Shown: positions 1-7,780, counted from the first letter of the stretch. The stretch is DNA of 28,455 nucleotides from JAYYZW01 sp036339995 (GCA_036339995.1 JAYYZW010000010.1:1-28455), one strand, 5' to 3'. Translations and numbers: made by a program. The notes: a model not told the origin generated them from the sequence alone.

Positions 1-714
1 AGCGCCGCCGCACAGGTGGGCGTCGATGTCTACTCCAGTAACCCGGCCCTGCAGGAGCTGCTCGACGGAATCGAAAAATCCCGAAGCGCGGGAACGACCG
101 CAACCGCGATCTCGCCGCTGATACGTAACGTCTTTGCCGGACCGGCATTTGGCACCGGGGTATTCAATGCGCGCATGTTGTCATTGCTCAAGAATATGGG
201 CAGCGGGGCCTTGAACGATCTCATCGCGTCCAAACTCAAAAACATGGGAGTGCCCGCCTCCGTGCGCATTGCTTTCGTGACACAATCCGCGTTTACGCCG
301 AGAACCCGGCTATTTTTCACTGCTTATCTCGAACTGCTCAGTGATGTCAGCGACGTCGACCGGCTGGTCGCGGCGGCGGCTTCAGCGCGCACGGAGGTGG
401 ACGCCCTGGCTTACGTCAATTACCTGCGAATGCTCGCTTTCTACCAACTCAGTTCAGGCGACCTCGTGGAAGTCGTAACTGAATCGCGGTTCCCCGCTCT
501 TGCCACCTCGTCGCGAAAGGCCGTTCTAGCACTACCGCTGGATTACCTGGCCTGGTCGGAGCCTGTCTCCCAGGCCGCCGTGGCCTTGCAGGAACTGCGT
601 GCGTCGAAGGCGCTTGAGAGCCTGACAGTCCTACTCGCGGGTTCGCCCACCGAGCGGGCGCGCGCGGAACTCGCCGATCGCGGCGTCAAGGTGCACGCCC
701 GTTATTCGTTCTGA
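1..714 (+). CDS. Hypothetical protein, 5'-truncated by window edge
   Basis: The frame is open from the first base and ends at TGA 712-714, so this is the C-terminal part (at least 237 residues) of a longer protein. A GTG occurs at 16, but nothing marks it as the true start. The visible part is rich in Ala, Leu and Ser and predicted mostly helical, with no obvious membrane segment. It ends in a short basic-aromatic tail (VKVHARYSF). I do not recognise the family and assign no function. Codon use resembles the neighbouring genes, which supports real coding. A MITE-like repeat begins six bases after the stop. Confidence 0.7.
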   Translation, partial: SAAAQVGVDVYSSNPALQELLDGIEKSRSAGTTATAISPLIRNVFAGPAFGTGVFNARMLSLLKNMGSGALNDLIASKLKNMGVPASVRIAFVTQSAFTPRTRLFFTAYLELLSDVSDVDRLVAAAASARTEVDALAYVNYLRMLAFYQLSSGDLVEVVTESRFPALATSSRKAVLALPLDYLAWSEPVSQAAVALQELRASKALESLTVLLAGSPTERARAELADRGVKVHARYSF

Positions 715-720
715 GGGCAC

Positions 721-888
721 CTAGCAGCCTGTCGGACTTAGGAAGAATTGACTTGGGCGTTGGGATAGCGGTCCAGATGTGCCATGGTTTTCGTTAAATA
801 GCACCACTATTCGCCTCAAACCATGGCGCCTCTCAGCCCGCGCTTCCAATCGCTTCGCTACGATTCCCTAAGTCCGAGCGGCTGCTAG
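721..888. mobile_element. MITE-like element with terminal inverted repeats and internal hairpin
   Basis: The left end (721-742, CTAGCAGCCTGTCGGACTTA then GG) and the right end (867-888) are inverted copies that match at 20 of 22 positions. Inside lies a nested palindrome: 781-790 (GCCATGGTTT) pairs with 818-827, and AATAG 797-801 pairs with CTATT 807-811. There is no coding frame of note. The size of about 168 bp, the terminal repeats and the absence of a transposase fit a miniature inverted-repeat element or a structured extragenic repeat. A degraded relative of the right half occurs near 13855-13928. No clear target duplication was seen. Confidence 0.6.
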
Positions 889-1058
889 CGTCGTCCGGAA
901 GCGACAGACGGGATCAGCCCGCGCGTCTTACAAGCTTTCCCCCAACTGGGGCCTAGTTAATAAACCAAAGTTTTTCATAGAGTTAACTTCGAGCCACTCA
1001 TTCTTGCCGCAGGTGGCATGGAACCTGCCAACTCTTGCTGCAAAGAGAGGTTTGACCC

Positions 1059-1361
1059 ATGCGAGATCATCTTTCAGAACTGCAGTTTGAGACCGTCGAG
1101 ACGCTACCGACACACTCAGCGCAACACCTCGTCAACGGTTACGCGGCCGAGATAAGGGAGCGCCGCGATCAACTGCTCGACGACCTCGCGATTTACGAAA
1201 GCAAGCTCAGGGATATCGACCATCTCGATCTGCTGGATTTCACCGGGCTCGGCAAACTCTACCGCGGTCATGTCATCCAGGTTAGGAATCTGCTCGAAGA
1301 ATTCGACGACGTCGTGCAATCGTCTCTTCACGAGGCTCACACGTCGTCCATTACGCCATAG
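1059..1361 (+). CDS. Small orphan protein, 100 aa, unknown function
   Basis: The ATG at 1059 follows a purine-rich AGAGAGG Shine-Dalgarno at about 8 nt. A textbook Rho-independent terminator lies 22 bases after the stop, so this looks like a monocistronic expressed gene. The 100-residue product is acidic and highly charged. Residues about 30-60 look like an amphipathic helix or coiled coil (ERRDQLLDDLAIYESKLRDI), followed by a short turn and a second helix. No signal peptide, membrane span or cysteine is present. I do not recognise the family. A 74-codon frame on the opposite strand is probably a shadow, because the ribosome site and terminator both support the plus strand. Confidence 0.65.
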   Translation: MRDHLSELQFETVETLPTHSAQHLVNGYAAEIRERRDQLLDDLAIYESKLRDIDHLDLLDFTGLGKLYRGHVIQVRNLLEEFDDVVQSSLHEAHTSSITP

Positions 1362-1383
1362 TTCCCTTCTTTACGTGGCTTGT

Positions 1384-1411
1384 GCCCGCTCTTCGGAGCG
1401 GGCTTTTTTTT
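1384..1411 (+). terminator. Rho-independent terminator after the small orphan gene
   Basis: A perfect 8-bp GC-rich stem (GCCCGCTC / GAGCGGGC, 1384-1391 and 1396-1403) closes a TTCG tetraloop and is followed at once by eight T (1404-1411). This is among the clearest terminators in the window and isolates the orphan gene from fadD. Confidence 0.93.
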
Positions 1412-1678
1412 GCCTGTGCAGAAACGGCTATTGTTACTGTAGAGACAAGCAGAATCGCGCGGAAATGACCGCTGCCCCGTAGGGTTGCGCCCACAAAGCA
1501 CAGGCGGATAATTTTGAGATAAGCTCTACACGATGACCCATGACACCCGCCGGCCTCAGCCTGCTACGAAAGGCGGACTCAAGACTCCAGCGTTTGGACC
1601 GACTATTGATTGTGGAACAAGGATTCTACCGGTGTATATGTGCCCTTGCGCGGACAATCGGTGGGAGTATTCCGAACC

Positions 1679-3346
1679 GTGAACAAGATCTGGTTGAACT
1701 CTTACCCCGCGGACGTACCTGAGACGATCGATCCGGATCGCTACGCTTCGGTGGTGGAGATGTGCGATGAAGCGTGTTCCCGGCATCCCGATCGCCCGGC
1801 GTTCGGAAATTACGGTTCGATACTGACGTTTTCCGAACTCGATCGGTATTCGGATGCGTTCGCCGCCTACCTACAGCAGCATTGCGGCCTCGAGGCGGGG
1901 GATCGTGTCGCCCTGATGATGCCGAATATACTCGCTTATCCGGTCGCCATGCTGGGTGCAATGCGCGCTGGCGGGATTATCGTCAATACGAATCCCATGT
2001 ACACCGCCCGCGAACTCGAACACCAGCTCAACGACGCCGGCGCGACGATCGTCGTGGTGTTCGAAAATGCCTTGCCGGCAGTATTAGCGGCACGCCCGAA
2101 GACTGCGTTGGAAACCATCGTGATCGCGCGCATTGGCGATTTCATGGCCTGGCCCAAATCCTTTCTGTTCAACCGGATTTCACGCCGCCACAGTCCGGCG
2201 CCGACCCCCCGCGTCGCGGATGCAGTAACCCTGGCCCGAGCCGTGCGCGTCGGAATTGGATCCGAGTTGTCGCGCCCCGATATTTCGGGTTCAGATCTCG
2301 CCTTTCTGCAATACACCGGCGGCACCACGGGGCGTTCGAAAGGAGCGATGTTGTCGCACCGAAACATCGTCGCGAATATCCTGCAGGTCGTCGCCTGGTT
2401 CGGCGATCGCAGCGATCGCGGCCACGAGATCGTCATTACCGCGTTGCCGCTCTACCACATCTACGCGTTGACGGGGAACTGTTTCACTTTTCTCACGCAG
2501 GGCTGCATGAATTACTTGATCACCGACCCGCGCGACATCGGTCGCTTCATCAAGGAGATGAAGCGCGTGCGCTTTACGGCGATCACCGGCGTCAATACCC
2601 TCTTCAACGCGTTACTGCAGCACCCGAAGTTCAGTGAGATCGATTTCACATCACTCAAGTTTTCGAGCGGCGGCGGCATGGCGGTGCAGCGCACGGTCGC
2701 TGAACGCTGGGAGGAGATCACGGGATCGGTTCTGGCCGAAGGCTACGGTCTCACCGAGTCTTCACCGGTCGTGGCGATCAACCGGCTCGACGCGGGCGAG
2801 TTTACCGGTTGCATCGGATTACCGGTTCCCTCGACCGAAATCAGGATCATTGATGAGGACGGCGTAGAAATGGCCGTCGGCGAGACCGGCGACCTCTGCG
2901 TCCGCGGTCCACAGGTCATGCAGGGCTACTGGAACGATCCCGAAGAGACCTCGGCCGTGCTCGACGACGAGGGGTGGCTCAGCACCGGCGATATTGCGCT
3001 GGTTCGAGAAGACGGTCACATCCGGATCGTCGACCGCAAAAAAGATATGATCCTGGTATCCGGATTCAACGTCTACCCAAACGAAATCGAAGGTGTTGCG
3101 GTCACGCACCCGGCTGTCAACGAAGTCGCCGCGATCGGCGTTCCCGACGAAAAGTCGACGGAAGCCGTAAAACTCGTGGTCGTGCGCACCGACGAAACAT
3201 TGAGTGAGCAGGCCCTCATCGATTACTGCCGCACGCAACTGACTGGATACAAGGTACCGCGCAAGATCGAATTCGTGAACGAACTGCCGAAATCCAATGT
3301 CGGGAAGATATTACGGCGCGAGGTGCGGGAGCAATACGGCGGCTGA
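1679..3346 (+). CDS. fadD: Long-chain-fatty-acid--CoA ligase (FadD-type)
   Basis: Acyl-adenylate-forming enzyme that activates long-chain fatty acids to acyl-CoA with ATP, typically at the inner membrane, for beta-oxidation. I chose the GTG at 1679 because the protein then begins MNKIWLNSYPADVP, which matches the E. coli FadD start, and is 555 aa against about 561 for the family. The frame is open upstream to 1610, but those residues look non-homologous. Visible motifs are the AMP-binding P-loop YTGGTTGRSKGA (residues about 212-223), EGYGLTESSP, the hinge aspartate region in STGDI, and the C-terminal PKSNVGKILRR, which holds the adenylation lysine. A GGGAG stretch lies about 12 nt before the GTG. 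It is preceded by a terminator and followed by a REP pair, so it is probably monocistronic. Confidence 0.93.
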   Translation: MNKIWLNSYPADVPETIDPDRYASVVEMCDEACSRHPDRPAFGNYGSILTFSELDRYSDAFAAYLQQHCGLEAGDRVALMMPNILAYPVAMLGAMRAGGIIVNTNPMYTARELEHQLNDAGATIVVVFENALPAVLAARPKTALETIVIARIGDFMAWPKSFLFNRISRRHSPAPTPRVADAVTLARAVRVGIGSELSRPDISGSDLAFLQYTGGTTGRSKGAMLSHRNIVANILQVVAWFGDRSDRGHEIVITALPLYHIYALTGNCFTFLTQGCMNYLITDPRDIGRFIKEMKRVRFTAITGVNTLFNALLQHPKFSEIDFTSLKFSSGGGMAVQRTVAERWEEITGSVLAEGYGLTESSPVVAINRLDAGEFTGCIGLPVPSTEIRIIDEDGVEMAVGETGDLCVRGPQVMQGYWNDPEETSAVLDDEGWLSTGDIALVREDGHIRIVDRKKDMILVSGFNVYPNEIEGVAVTHPAVNEVAAIGVPDEKSTEAVKLVVVRTDETLSEQALIDYCRTQLTGYKVPRKIEFVNELPKSNVGKILRREVREQYGG

Positions 3347-3364
3347 CGGCGGACGCATTTTATT

Positions 3365-3426
3365 CGTCCGCAAGCGGGCACCTACGGAGATGTCTATCGG
3401 CACTGTAGGAGCCCGCTTGCGGGCGA
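3365..3426. repeat. REP (BIME-like) inverted pair between convergent genes
   Basis: Two copies of a 23-bp extragenic palindrome face each other: 3365-3387 on one strand and 3404-3426 on the other, with core CCCGCAAGCGGGCTCCTACG and variants. They lie between fadD and the oppositely transcribed amidohydrolase gene. As RNA the pair would form a long hairpin that could end or stabilise either transcript. Copies of the same repeat are at 14708-14730 and 18988-19056. Confidence 0.85.
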
Positions 3427-3497
3427 AATGATCTCGCTTCCATTATTCGCTACCGCTACTTAGAAGTGGCGCTCGCGCCGCGATCAATACAGCGCAA

Positions 3498-4274
3498 TTA
3501 CATGCTCAGTTTCTCCACCGCCGGCGGCAAAACGTCGGCCAGCCGCCGCGCCCAGGCACGTTGCCGCGCTTTCTGCGTGATCAAATCCTGGCGCAGTTCG
3601 AACAGGACGTGACGCAGGCTACGCTTGAGCGCGTGCTCGGGAATCCCGTGGTCCTTGCCGTCGATGCGGTAGGGCTCATTGTCTCCGACGCACAGACTCG
3701 CGTCAGCGCAAAGCCCCTGCAGCACCGGGCGCGCCAGGCGCTCGTCGCTCCCGTAAAGCACGCCGATCGACCACGGCCGCGCGACACCGAGATAGACCGG
3801 CGTAAAACTGTGGATCGCGATGAATATGGTGTCGATTGCGCGTCGGGCGCGTTCGTCGAGCAATCCGCGAATGGCATCGTGATAAGGATCGTAGATCTCC
3901 GTTTTACGACGGCGCCGCTCGGGATCGGAAAGCGATCGGTTGCCCGGGATGCCGGTGGCCTCGCTCGATTCCGGGACCAGCGTTACGGCGCGCTGCGGCC
4001 GGTTACAGTCGATGACCAAACGGGAATAAACCTGCGCGACCAGGGTCGCGTCGAGCATCGTCGAGAGTTCCCGCGCGACGCCGAGCGCTCCGATATCCCA
4101 CGCGATGTGCCGTTCGCGATCAGCGGTGCTCAAGCCCAGGTCGCCCAGGCGCTGCGGGATGGCCTTGCCCGCGTGATCGCAACTCAAAAAGAAAGCAGAC
4201 GCCGCCCCGGGTCGTTCGACGATGACGGGCGCCGGATCGTCGGCCGACAGTAGGGGAACCTCTGAATAAGTCAT
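3498..4274 (-). CDS. N-formylglutamate amidohydrolase family protein
   Basis: Metal-dependent hydrolase of the N-formylglutamate deformylase/HutG superfamily. Family members split N-formyl-L-glutamate to formate and glutamate in histidine breakdown, but many paralogues have other acyl-glutamate-like substrates. Recognisable blocks are SCDHAGKAIP (residues 31-40), HIAWDIGA (56-63), YSRLVIDCNRP (83-93) and IHSFTPVY (154-161). The length of 258 aa is normal. Its ATG overlaps the stop of the upstream flavoprotein gene by four bases (ATGA), so translation is coupled. The first residues MTYSEVP are encoded by a sequence that matches the end of the repeat element at 26.7 kb (23 of 24 bases), and family similarity appears to begin only after them. 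There are no other hut genes nearby, so histidine catabolism is unlikely. Confidence 0.85.
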   Translation of the reverse strand: MTYSEVPLLSADDPAPVIVERPGAASAFFLSCDHAGKAIPQRLGDLGLSTADRERHIAWDIGALGVARELSTMLDATLVAQVYSRLVIDCNRPQRAVTLVPESSEATGIPGNRSLSDPERRRRKTEIYDPYHDAIRGLLDERARRAIDTIFIAIHSFTPVYLGVARPWSIGVLYGSDERLARPVLQGLCADASLCVGDNEPYRIDGKDHGIPEHALKRSLRHVLFELRQDLITQKARQRAWARRLADVLPPAVEKLSM

Positions 4275-4278
4275 GGTG
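4255..4278. repeat. Solo transposon-end-like repeat over a start codon
   Basis: These 24 bases match the left end of the 26.7-kb inverted-repeat element (26727-26750) at 23 positions, and its right end (26867-26888, inverted) at 21 of 22. Here there is no partner end nearby. The repeat covers the start codon and first six codons of the amidohydrolase gene and the stop codon of the flavoprotein gene. Confidence 0.7.
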
Positions 4279-4801
4279 TCTCGTCGTTGTCGCCGTCAGG
4301 ATAGAGTTCAGTATGCTTGTAACGGGGATGCCACCCGAAACCCTGCCAGGTCGTGAGCTTCTTCGGCACGATGCGGAAAGTCCAACAGGGCTCCACATTG
4401 ACACTGCCACGATACTCGGCAGCTTTGTCGCCGAGGTAACGCGGCCCGGTGTGCTTCTCGCCGATCTGGTTCCAGATCGATTTCTCGCCGTTCTCCAGAT
4501 AGGGGCCGACGGCCTCTTCGACCACGATCGCCGTCCCTTCGCAAATCACTTTCCGAATCGGCGGCACAGCTTCGTCCACCACCAGGGACACCCGCGGATC
4601 CGCCGCCAGGTAGTGCGCCCATTCCGATCGCTTGCGCCCGACCACCCAGAACGCATCGCCGTCCCAGTGGTACCACACGGGCACGATGTAGGGCGCGCCA
4701 TCGGCGCTTAGACAGGCGAGCCGAGCCAGCCATGGCCCGGCCAGGAATTCGTTCATTTCCTCAACCGACATGCCGCCGAGTTTATCCCCACGCCAACTCA
4801 T
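4271..4801 (-). CDS. Pyridoxamine 5'-phosphate oxidase-like FMN-binding protein
   Basis: Split beta-barrel flavin-binding protein of the PNPOx-like class, 176 aa. The N-terminal block EEMNEFLAGPWLARLACL, followed by DGAPYIVPVWYHWDGDAFWVVG, is typical of the family's first strands and FMN-phosphate region. The substrate cannot be deduced; members include vitamin B6 oxidases, F420- or FMN-dependent reductases and heme-binding proteins. The start may be the listed ATG or an ATG ten codons later (MSVEEMNEF), which fits the usual family start as well. The gene lies 60 bp downstream of the glutamine-synthetase-like gene and overlaps the amidohydrolase start, so the three are probably one transcript. 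Confidence 0.82.
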   Translation of the reverse strand: MSWRGDKLGGMSVEEMNEFLAGPWLARLACLSADGAPYIVPVWYHWDGDAFWVVGRKRSEWAHYLAADPRVSLVVDEAVPPIRKVICEGTAIVVEEAVGPYLENGEKSIWNQIGEKHTGPRYLGDKAAEYRGSVNVEPCWTFRIVPKKLTTWQGFGWHPRYKHTELYPDGDNDETP

Positions 4802-4861
4802 GGTCGCCGTTGCCCGCGCTGCATCGTCAGGCCCATTCCGAAAGAAACTTCAAGCCTCATC

Positions 4862-6331
4862 TCAAAATACCTCGAAGTACTCACGCTGCTCCCAGTCGGT
4901 CACGTAATGGAGGAATCGGTCGATCTCGCACTTCTTCACGGCCAGTATGTAGTCGACGTAAGCGTCACCGAAGGCCTTGCGGAACAGGGTGCTTTGATCC
5001 AGCGCCGCGACGGCATCCATGAGGCTAGCTGGCATCTTGGGCTTGTCGGATTCGTAGGGCGAGATCTCAGGCGCGCCAGGATCCAGTTGACGGGACACGC
5101 CGTCCATGCCGGCGACGACCTGGGAGGCCATGTAGAGATAGGGATTGGCACAGGGTTCGCCCGCCCGGTTTTCAATGTGGGTCGAAGGATCGCCTGCTTC
5201 ACCTAGTACGCGAATCAGTGCGGCGCGGTTCTCCGTTGCCCAGGTAATACGGTCGGGCGCGAACGAATTCGGCGCGAAACGCTTGTAACCGTTGATCGTG
5301 GGCGTTGAAAAGACCGATGCCGCGGGCGTATGTTCCAGAATGCCGGCGACGAACTGACGCCCAAATTCGGAGAGGACCAAGTCCCCTGCGTCATCACTCG
5401 CGAAGCGATTTGCACCCGTGGCATCATCGTACAGTGTCTGGTGCAGGTGCCAGCCGCTGGAAAAAAAATTCGGTAGCGCGGGCCGCGTCATGAAGGTCGC
5501 GTGGTAACCGTGACGCCGGCAGATCTGTTTCGTCGCCGTGCGGAACAGGAGCATGTTGTCGGCGCCCGCCAGGCCTCGTACGGGATCGAAGGTGAATTCG
5601 CACTGCCCCGGACCCCATTCGTCTTCCATGGTTCTAAGCGGGAGATCGATCACCTCCAGATGATCGTGGAGCAGTTGCAAGATGGGATCGATCTCGTCCT
5701 GCCGCTCCTCCGTCAAGTATTGAAAACCGTGCGCGATGACACTGACCCGCGGCGGATCCGGCGGGTAGCCTGACTGCTCGGGCTCATGCATCGGGTCTTC
5801 GAGACGGGTGATGTAGAACTCGATTTCGAGGCCGGATACGTAATTAAGACCCTGGTCACGCAAGTCTTCCAGCACTTTGCGGAACAGCGAGCGGGAATCG
5901 AAGGGACAGCGGCTGCCGTCCGCGAGGTGCATCTCCGAGAGCACCCACCCGGTGCGCGGCGCCCAGGGGAGCACCCTGAAGGTGGTCGGATCGGGCACGA
6001 GGATGGCGTCGGGTCCGCCGGCCAGGGCGGTCATGCCGAGCCCCGCATCGCTCGAGAACATCGGGGCGAACAGGTGATTGCTGGTGTCCATGAACAAGGT
6101 TGCAGTCTGAAAGTCGACGCCGTTTTTGAGTGCTAGCAAAAAGTCGTGGCTCATCACATTCTTGCCGCGGACAATGCCATGTTGATCGCCCCAGGCGATC
6201 CGGATCGTGCGCAGATCGTGCTGTTCGATTTCCGCGGTGACGCGCTTGGCAGCCTCGTGCTGCTCTGCGTTCCATAGTCCATGCGTCTCGATGAAACCGA
6301 GTTTCCCAACACTGCCTTCCTGCATGGACAT
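4862..6331 (-). CDS. Glutamine synthetase-like gamma-glutamyl ligase
   Basis: ATP-dependent amide-forming ligase of the glutamine synthetase superfamily. I chose the ATG at 6331, which has a GGAG ribosome site about 9 nt upstream and gives 489 aa. The frame is open upstream to 6448, but those residues are unlike the family. Catalytic-core motifs are present: GLEIEFYI (167-174, metal glutamates), EDEWGPGQCEF (236-246), GWHLHQTL (293-300, metal histidine), RFAPNSFAPDRITWATENR (351-369) and HIENRAGEPCANPYLY (385-400). It lacks obvious GlnA adenylylation-loop features and resembles the GlnA3/PuuA-like branch that joins glutamate to amines, so true ammonia assimilation is unlikely. It heads an operon with an FMN protein and an amidohydrolase and is divergent from an aminotransferase gene. 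The amine substrate is unknown. Confidence 0.88.
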   Translation of the reverse strand: MSMQEGSVGKLGFIETHGLWNAEQHEAAKRVTAEIEQHDLRTIRIAWGDQHGIVRGKNVMSHDFLLALKNGVDFQTATLFMDTSNHLFAPMFSSDAGLGMTALAGGPDAILVPDPTTFRVLPWAPRTGWVLSEMHLADGSRCPFDSRSLFRKVLEDLRDQGLNYVSGLEIEFYITRLEDPMHEPEQSGYPPDPPRVSVIAHGFQYLTEERQDEIDPILQLLHDHLEVIDLPLRTMEDEWGPGQCEFTFDPVRGLAGADNMLLFRTATKQICRRHGYHATFMTRPALPNFFSSGWHLHQTLYDDATGANRFASDDAGDLVLSEFGRQFVAGILEHTPAASVFSTPTINGYKRFAPNSFAPDRITWATENRAALIRVLGEAGDPSTHIENRAGEPCANPYLYMASQVVAGMDGVSRQLDPGAPEISPYESDKPKMPASLMDAVAALDQSTLFRKAFGDAYVDYILAVKKCEIDRFLHYVTDWEQREYFEVF

Positions 6332-6451
6332 GAAAATTTTCTCCGGCGCTAGACCGGCACGGAGTATAGAGAGGCGGCCCGGCAAAACCAAACCGGTCGG
6401 CATTCGCGGGACGGCGGAGCCTTTTGTATCATCGCCCGCTTGTGACACTGC

Positions 6452-6482
6452 CTAGCCCGCCTATTGCACGAAGGCGGGCTAG
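6452..6482. promoter_or_regulatory. Perfect 11-bp palindrome in the divergent intergenic region
   Basis: CTAGCCCGCCT (6452-6462) and its exact reverse complement (6472-6482) flank a 9-base spacer. The palindrome lies between the divergent ligase and aminotransferase genes and ends 21 bases before the aminotransferase start. No T-run follows on either strand, so a simple terminator is unlikely. It could be a regulator-binding site or a 5'UTR hairpin next to the ribosome site (GGAG, 6494-6497). Confidence 0.55.
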
Positions 6483-6503
6483 CCCACATTCACGGAGACC
6501 TGC

Positions 6504-7739
6504 ATGACCTACACCGACGCCGAATGCGAACGAGCGCGCCGGGATTTCCCCGCGCTAGGTGAAACCATGAACGGTCATGCCGTCGCCTATCTCGACGGCC
6601 CCGGGGGTACCCAGACGCCGAATGCCGTCATCGACGCGGTCGTCTCTTGCTACCGTTCACGTAACGCCAACTTCGACGGGGAATTCGCGACCTCACGGGC
6701 TGTCACCGAAGGGGTCGCCGCGGCGCGGCGCGCGGTCGTCGATTTTCTGGGCGCGGACGACCCAGCGTCAATTTCCTTCGGCGCGAACATGACCTCGCTC
6801 AATTTTTCCCTGAGCCATGCCCTCGGCCGCGGTCTCGAAAAAGGCGACGAGTTGCTGGTCACGGCACTCGATCACGAAGCCAATCGCGCCCCATGGCTGA
6901 AGCTCGAGGAGCGCGGCGCAGTCGTGCACGAAGTGCGCATGGATGAGACGGGGCAGATTGACATGGACGATTTCGCCACAAAGTTAGGGAGCAAAACCCG
7001 GATCGTCGCCGTGACTCTCGCTTCAAACGCGCTGGGAACGGTGCCCGACATCGATGCGGTGCGCGTGCTCGCGCAGTCGGCCGGCGCGATGCTGGTGGTC
7101 GACGCCGTGCATTACGCCGCGCATTTTCCCGTCGATGTCCGTGCGCTGGACTGTGATTTTCTGTTGTGCTCGGCGTATAAATTCTATGGGCCGCACGTCG
7201 GTATTCTCTACGCGCGGCCGGGGCTGCTCGATACGCTCGATACCGATCGCTTGCGTACGCAAAAAGCCAACGCACCCTATCGCATCGAAACCGGCACCCT
7301 GAATCACGTCGCGATCGAAGGCGTGCGCGCGTCAATCGATTACCTCGCGAGCTGGGGATCGGGCAGCAGCCGGCGCGAGCGACTGATCGATGCCATGGGT
7401 GCGATCGCACGCTACGAACACGAACTCGCGCGTTACTACCACGATGGGCTCGAAACCATCGCGGGCCTGACACGCTGGGGCCCCGCTTTCGACGCGGCGC
7501 CGCACGCACCCACTGTGTCCGTGACACTCCAGCGCGGCACGCCCGAAGAGGCCGCCGCCGAACTCGGGCAAACGGGACTGCAGCTGTGGCACGGCCATTT
7601 CTATGCGCTCAGGGTGATGGAATGCCTGGGCGTCGCCCCGGACGGCATGCTGCGCGCCGGCATCTCTATGTACAACACCCGCGCTGAGATCGACCGTCTT
7701 CTCGAGGGGCTGAAGCGCTTCCAGGACACCCGTCGCTGA
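6504..7739 (+). CDS. Class V aminotransferase / cysteine-desulfurase-like protein
   Basis: PLP-dependent fold-type I enzyme, 411 aa, resembling the VC1184 subgroup of cysteine-desulfurase-like proteins. The N-terminus YLDGPGGTQTPNAVIDAV is the substrate-binding block. DHEANRAPW contains the PLP-stacking histidine, VVDAVHYAAH the PLP-N1 aspartate, and CSAYKFYGPHVG the Schiff-base lysine. The C-terminal WHGHFYALRVMECLG lies where desulfurases carry the sulfur-accepting cysteine loop; I see no canonical cysteine motif there, so transamination, lyase or another activity is possible. A GGAG ribosome site sits 6 nt before the ATG. The gene is divergent from the glutamine-synthetase-like operon, so a joint role in amine or amino-acid metabolism is inferred, not shown. 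Confidence 0.87.
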   Translation: MTYTDAECERARRDFPALGETMNGHAVAYLDGPGGTQTPNAVIDAVVSCYRSRNANFDGEFATSRAVTEGVAAARRAVVDFLGADDPASISFGANMTSLNFSLSHALGRGLEKGDELLVTALDHEANRAPWLKLEERGAVVHEVRMDETGQIDMDDFATKLGSKTRIVAVTLASNALGTVPDIDAVRVLAQSAGAMLVVDAVHYAAHFPVDVRALDCDFLLCSAYKFYGPHVGILYARPGLLDTLDTDRLRTQKANAPYRIETGTLNHVAIEGVRASIDYLASWGSGSSRRERLIDAMGAIARYEHELARYYHDGLETIAGLTRWGPAFDAAPHAPTVSVTLQRGTPEEAAAELGQTGLQLWHGHFYALRVMECLGVAPDGMLRAGISMYNTRAEIDRLLEGLKRFQDTRR

Positions 7740-7744
7740 TCGCA

Positions 7745-7774
7745 TTTACAGGACACTGATTTATGCATTATAAT
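7745..7774 (+). promoter_or_regulatory. Near-consensus sigma-70 promoter of the box operon
   Basis: A -35 TTTACA (7745-7750, five of six consensus bases) and a perfect -10 TATAAT (7769-7774) are separated by 18 bases. They lie just after the aminotransferase stop and about 45 bases before the boxR start, in the only clearly AT-rich stretch of the region. Transcription would begin near 7781, at the edge of three phased repeats. Confidence 0.8.
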
Positions 7775-7780
7775 TCATCT

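Noticed and set aside
1116..1340. 74-codon frame on the minus strand opposite the orphan gene
   Set aside because: No ribosome site was seen, and the terminator and Shine-Dalgarno both support the plus-strand gene.
1774..2637. 287-codon Arg-rich frame inside fadD
   Set aside because: Shifted-frame shadow of a high-GC gene; the composition (Arg/His/Pro) is typical of an artefact and fadD is certain.
3404..3426. CRISPR repeat interpretation of the repeated palindromes
   Set aside because: Copies are scattered or in facing pairs, without regular spacers or cas genes; they are REP elements.
3561..4253. 230-codon plus-strand frame opposite the amidohydrolase
   Set aside because: It mirrors the real gene, with no family motif and no ribosome site.
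6416..6448. Upstream ATG (6448) as the start of the glutamine-synthetase-like gene
   Set aside because: The added 39 residues look non-homologous, while the ATG at 6331 has a ribosome site and gives a normal length.
6859..7527. 222-codon minus-strand frame opposite the aminotransferase
   Set aside because: Extremely Arg-rich shadow; the PLP enzyme motifs fix the plus strand.
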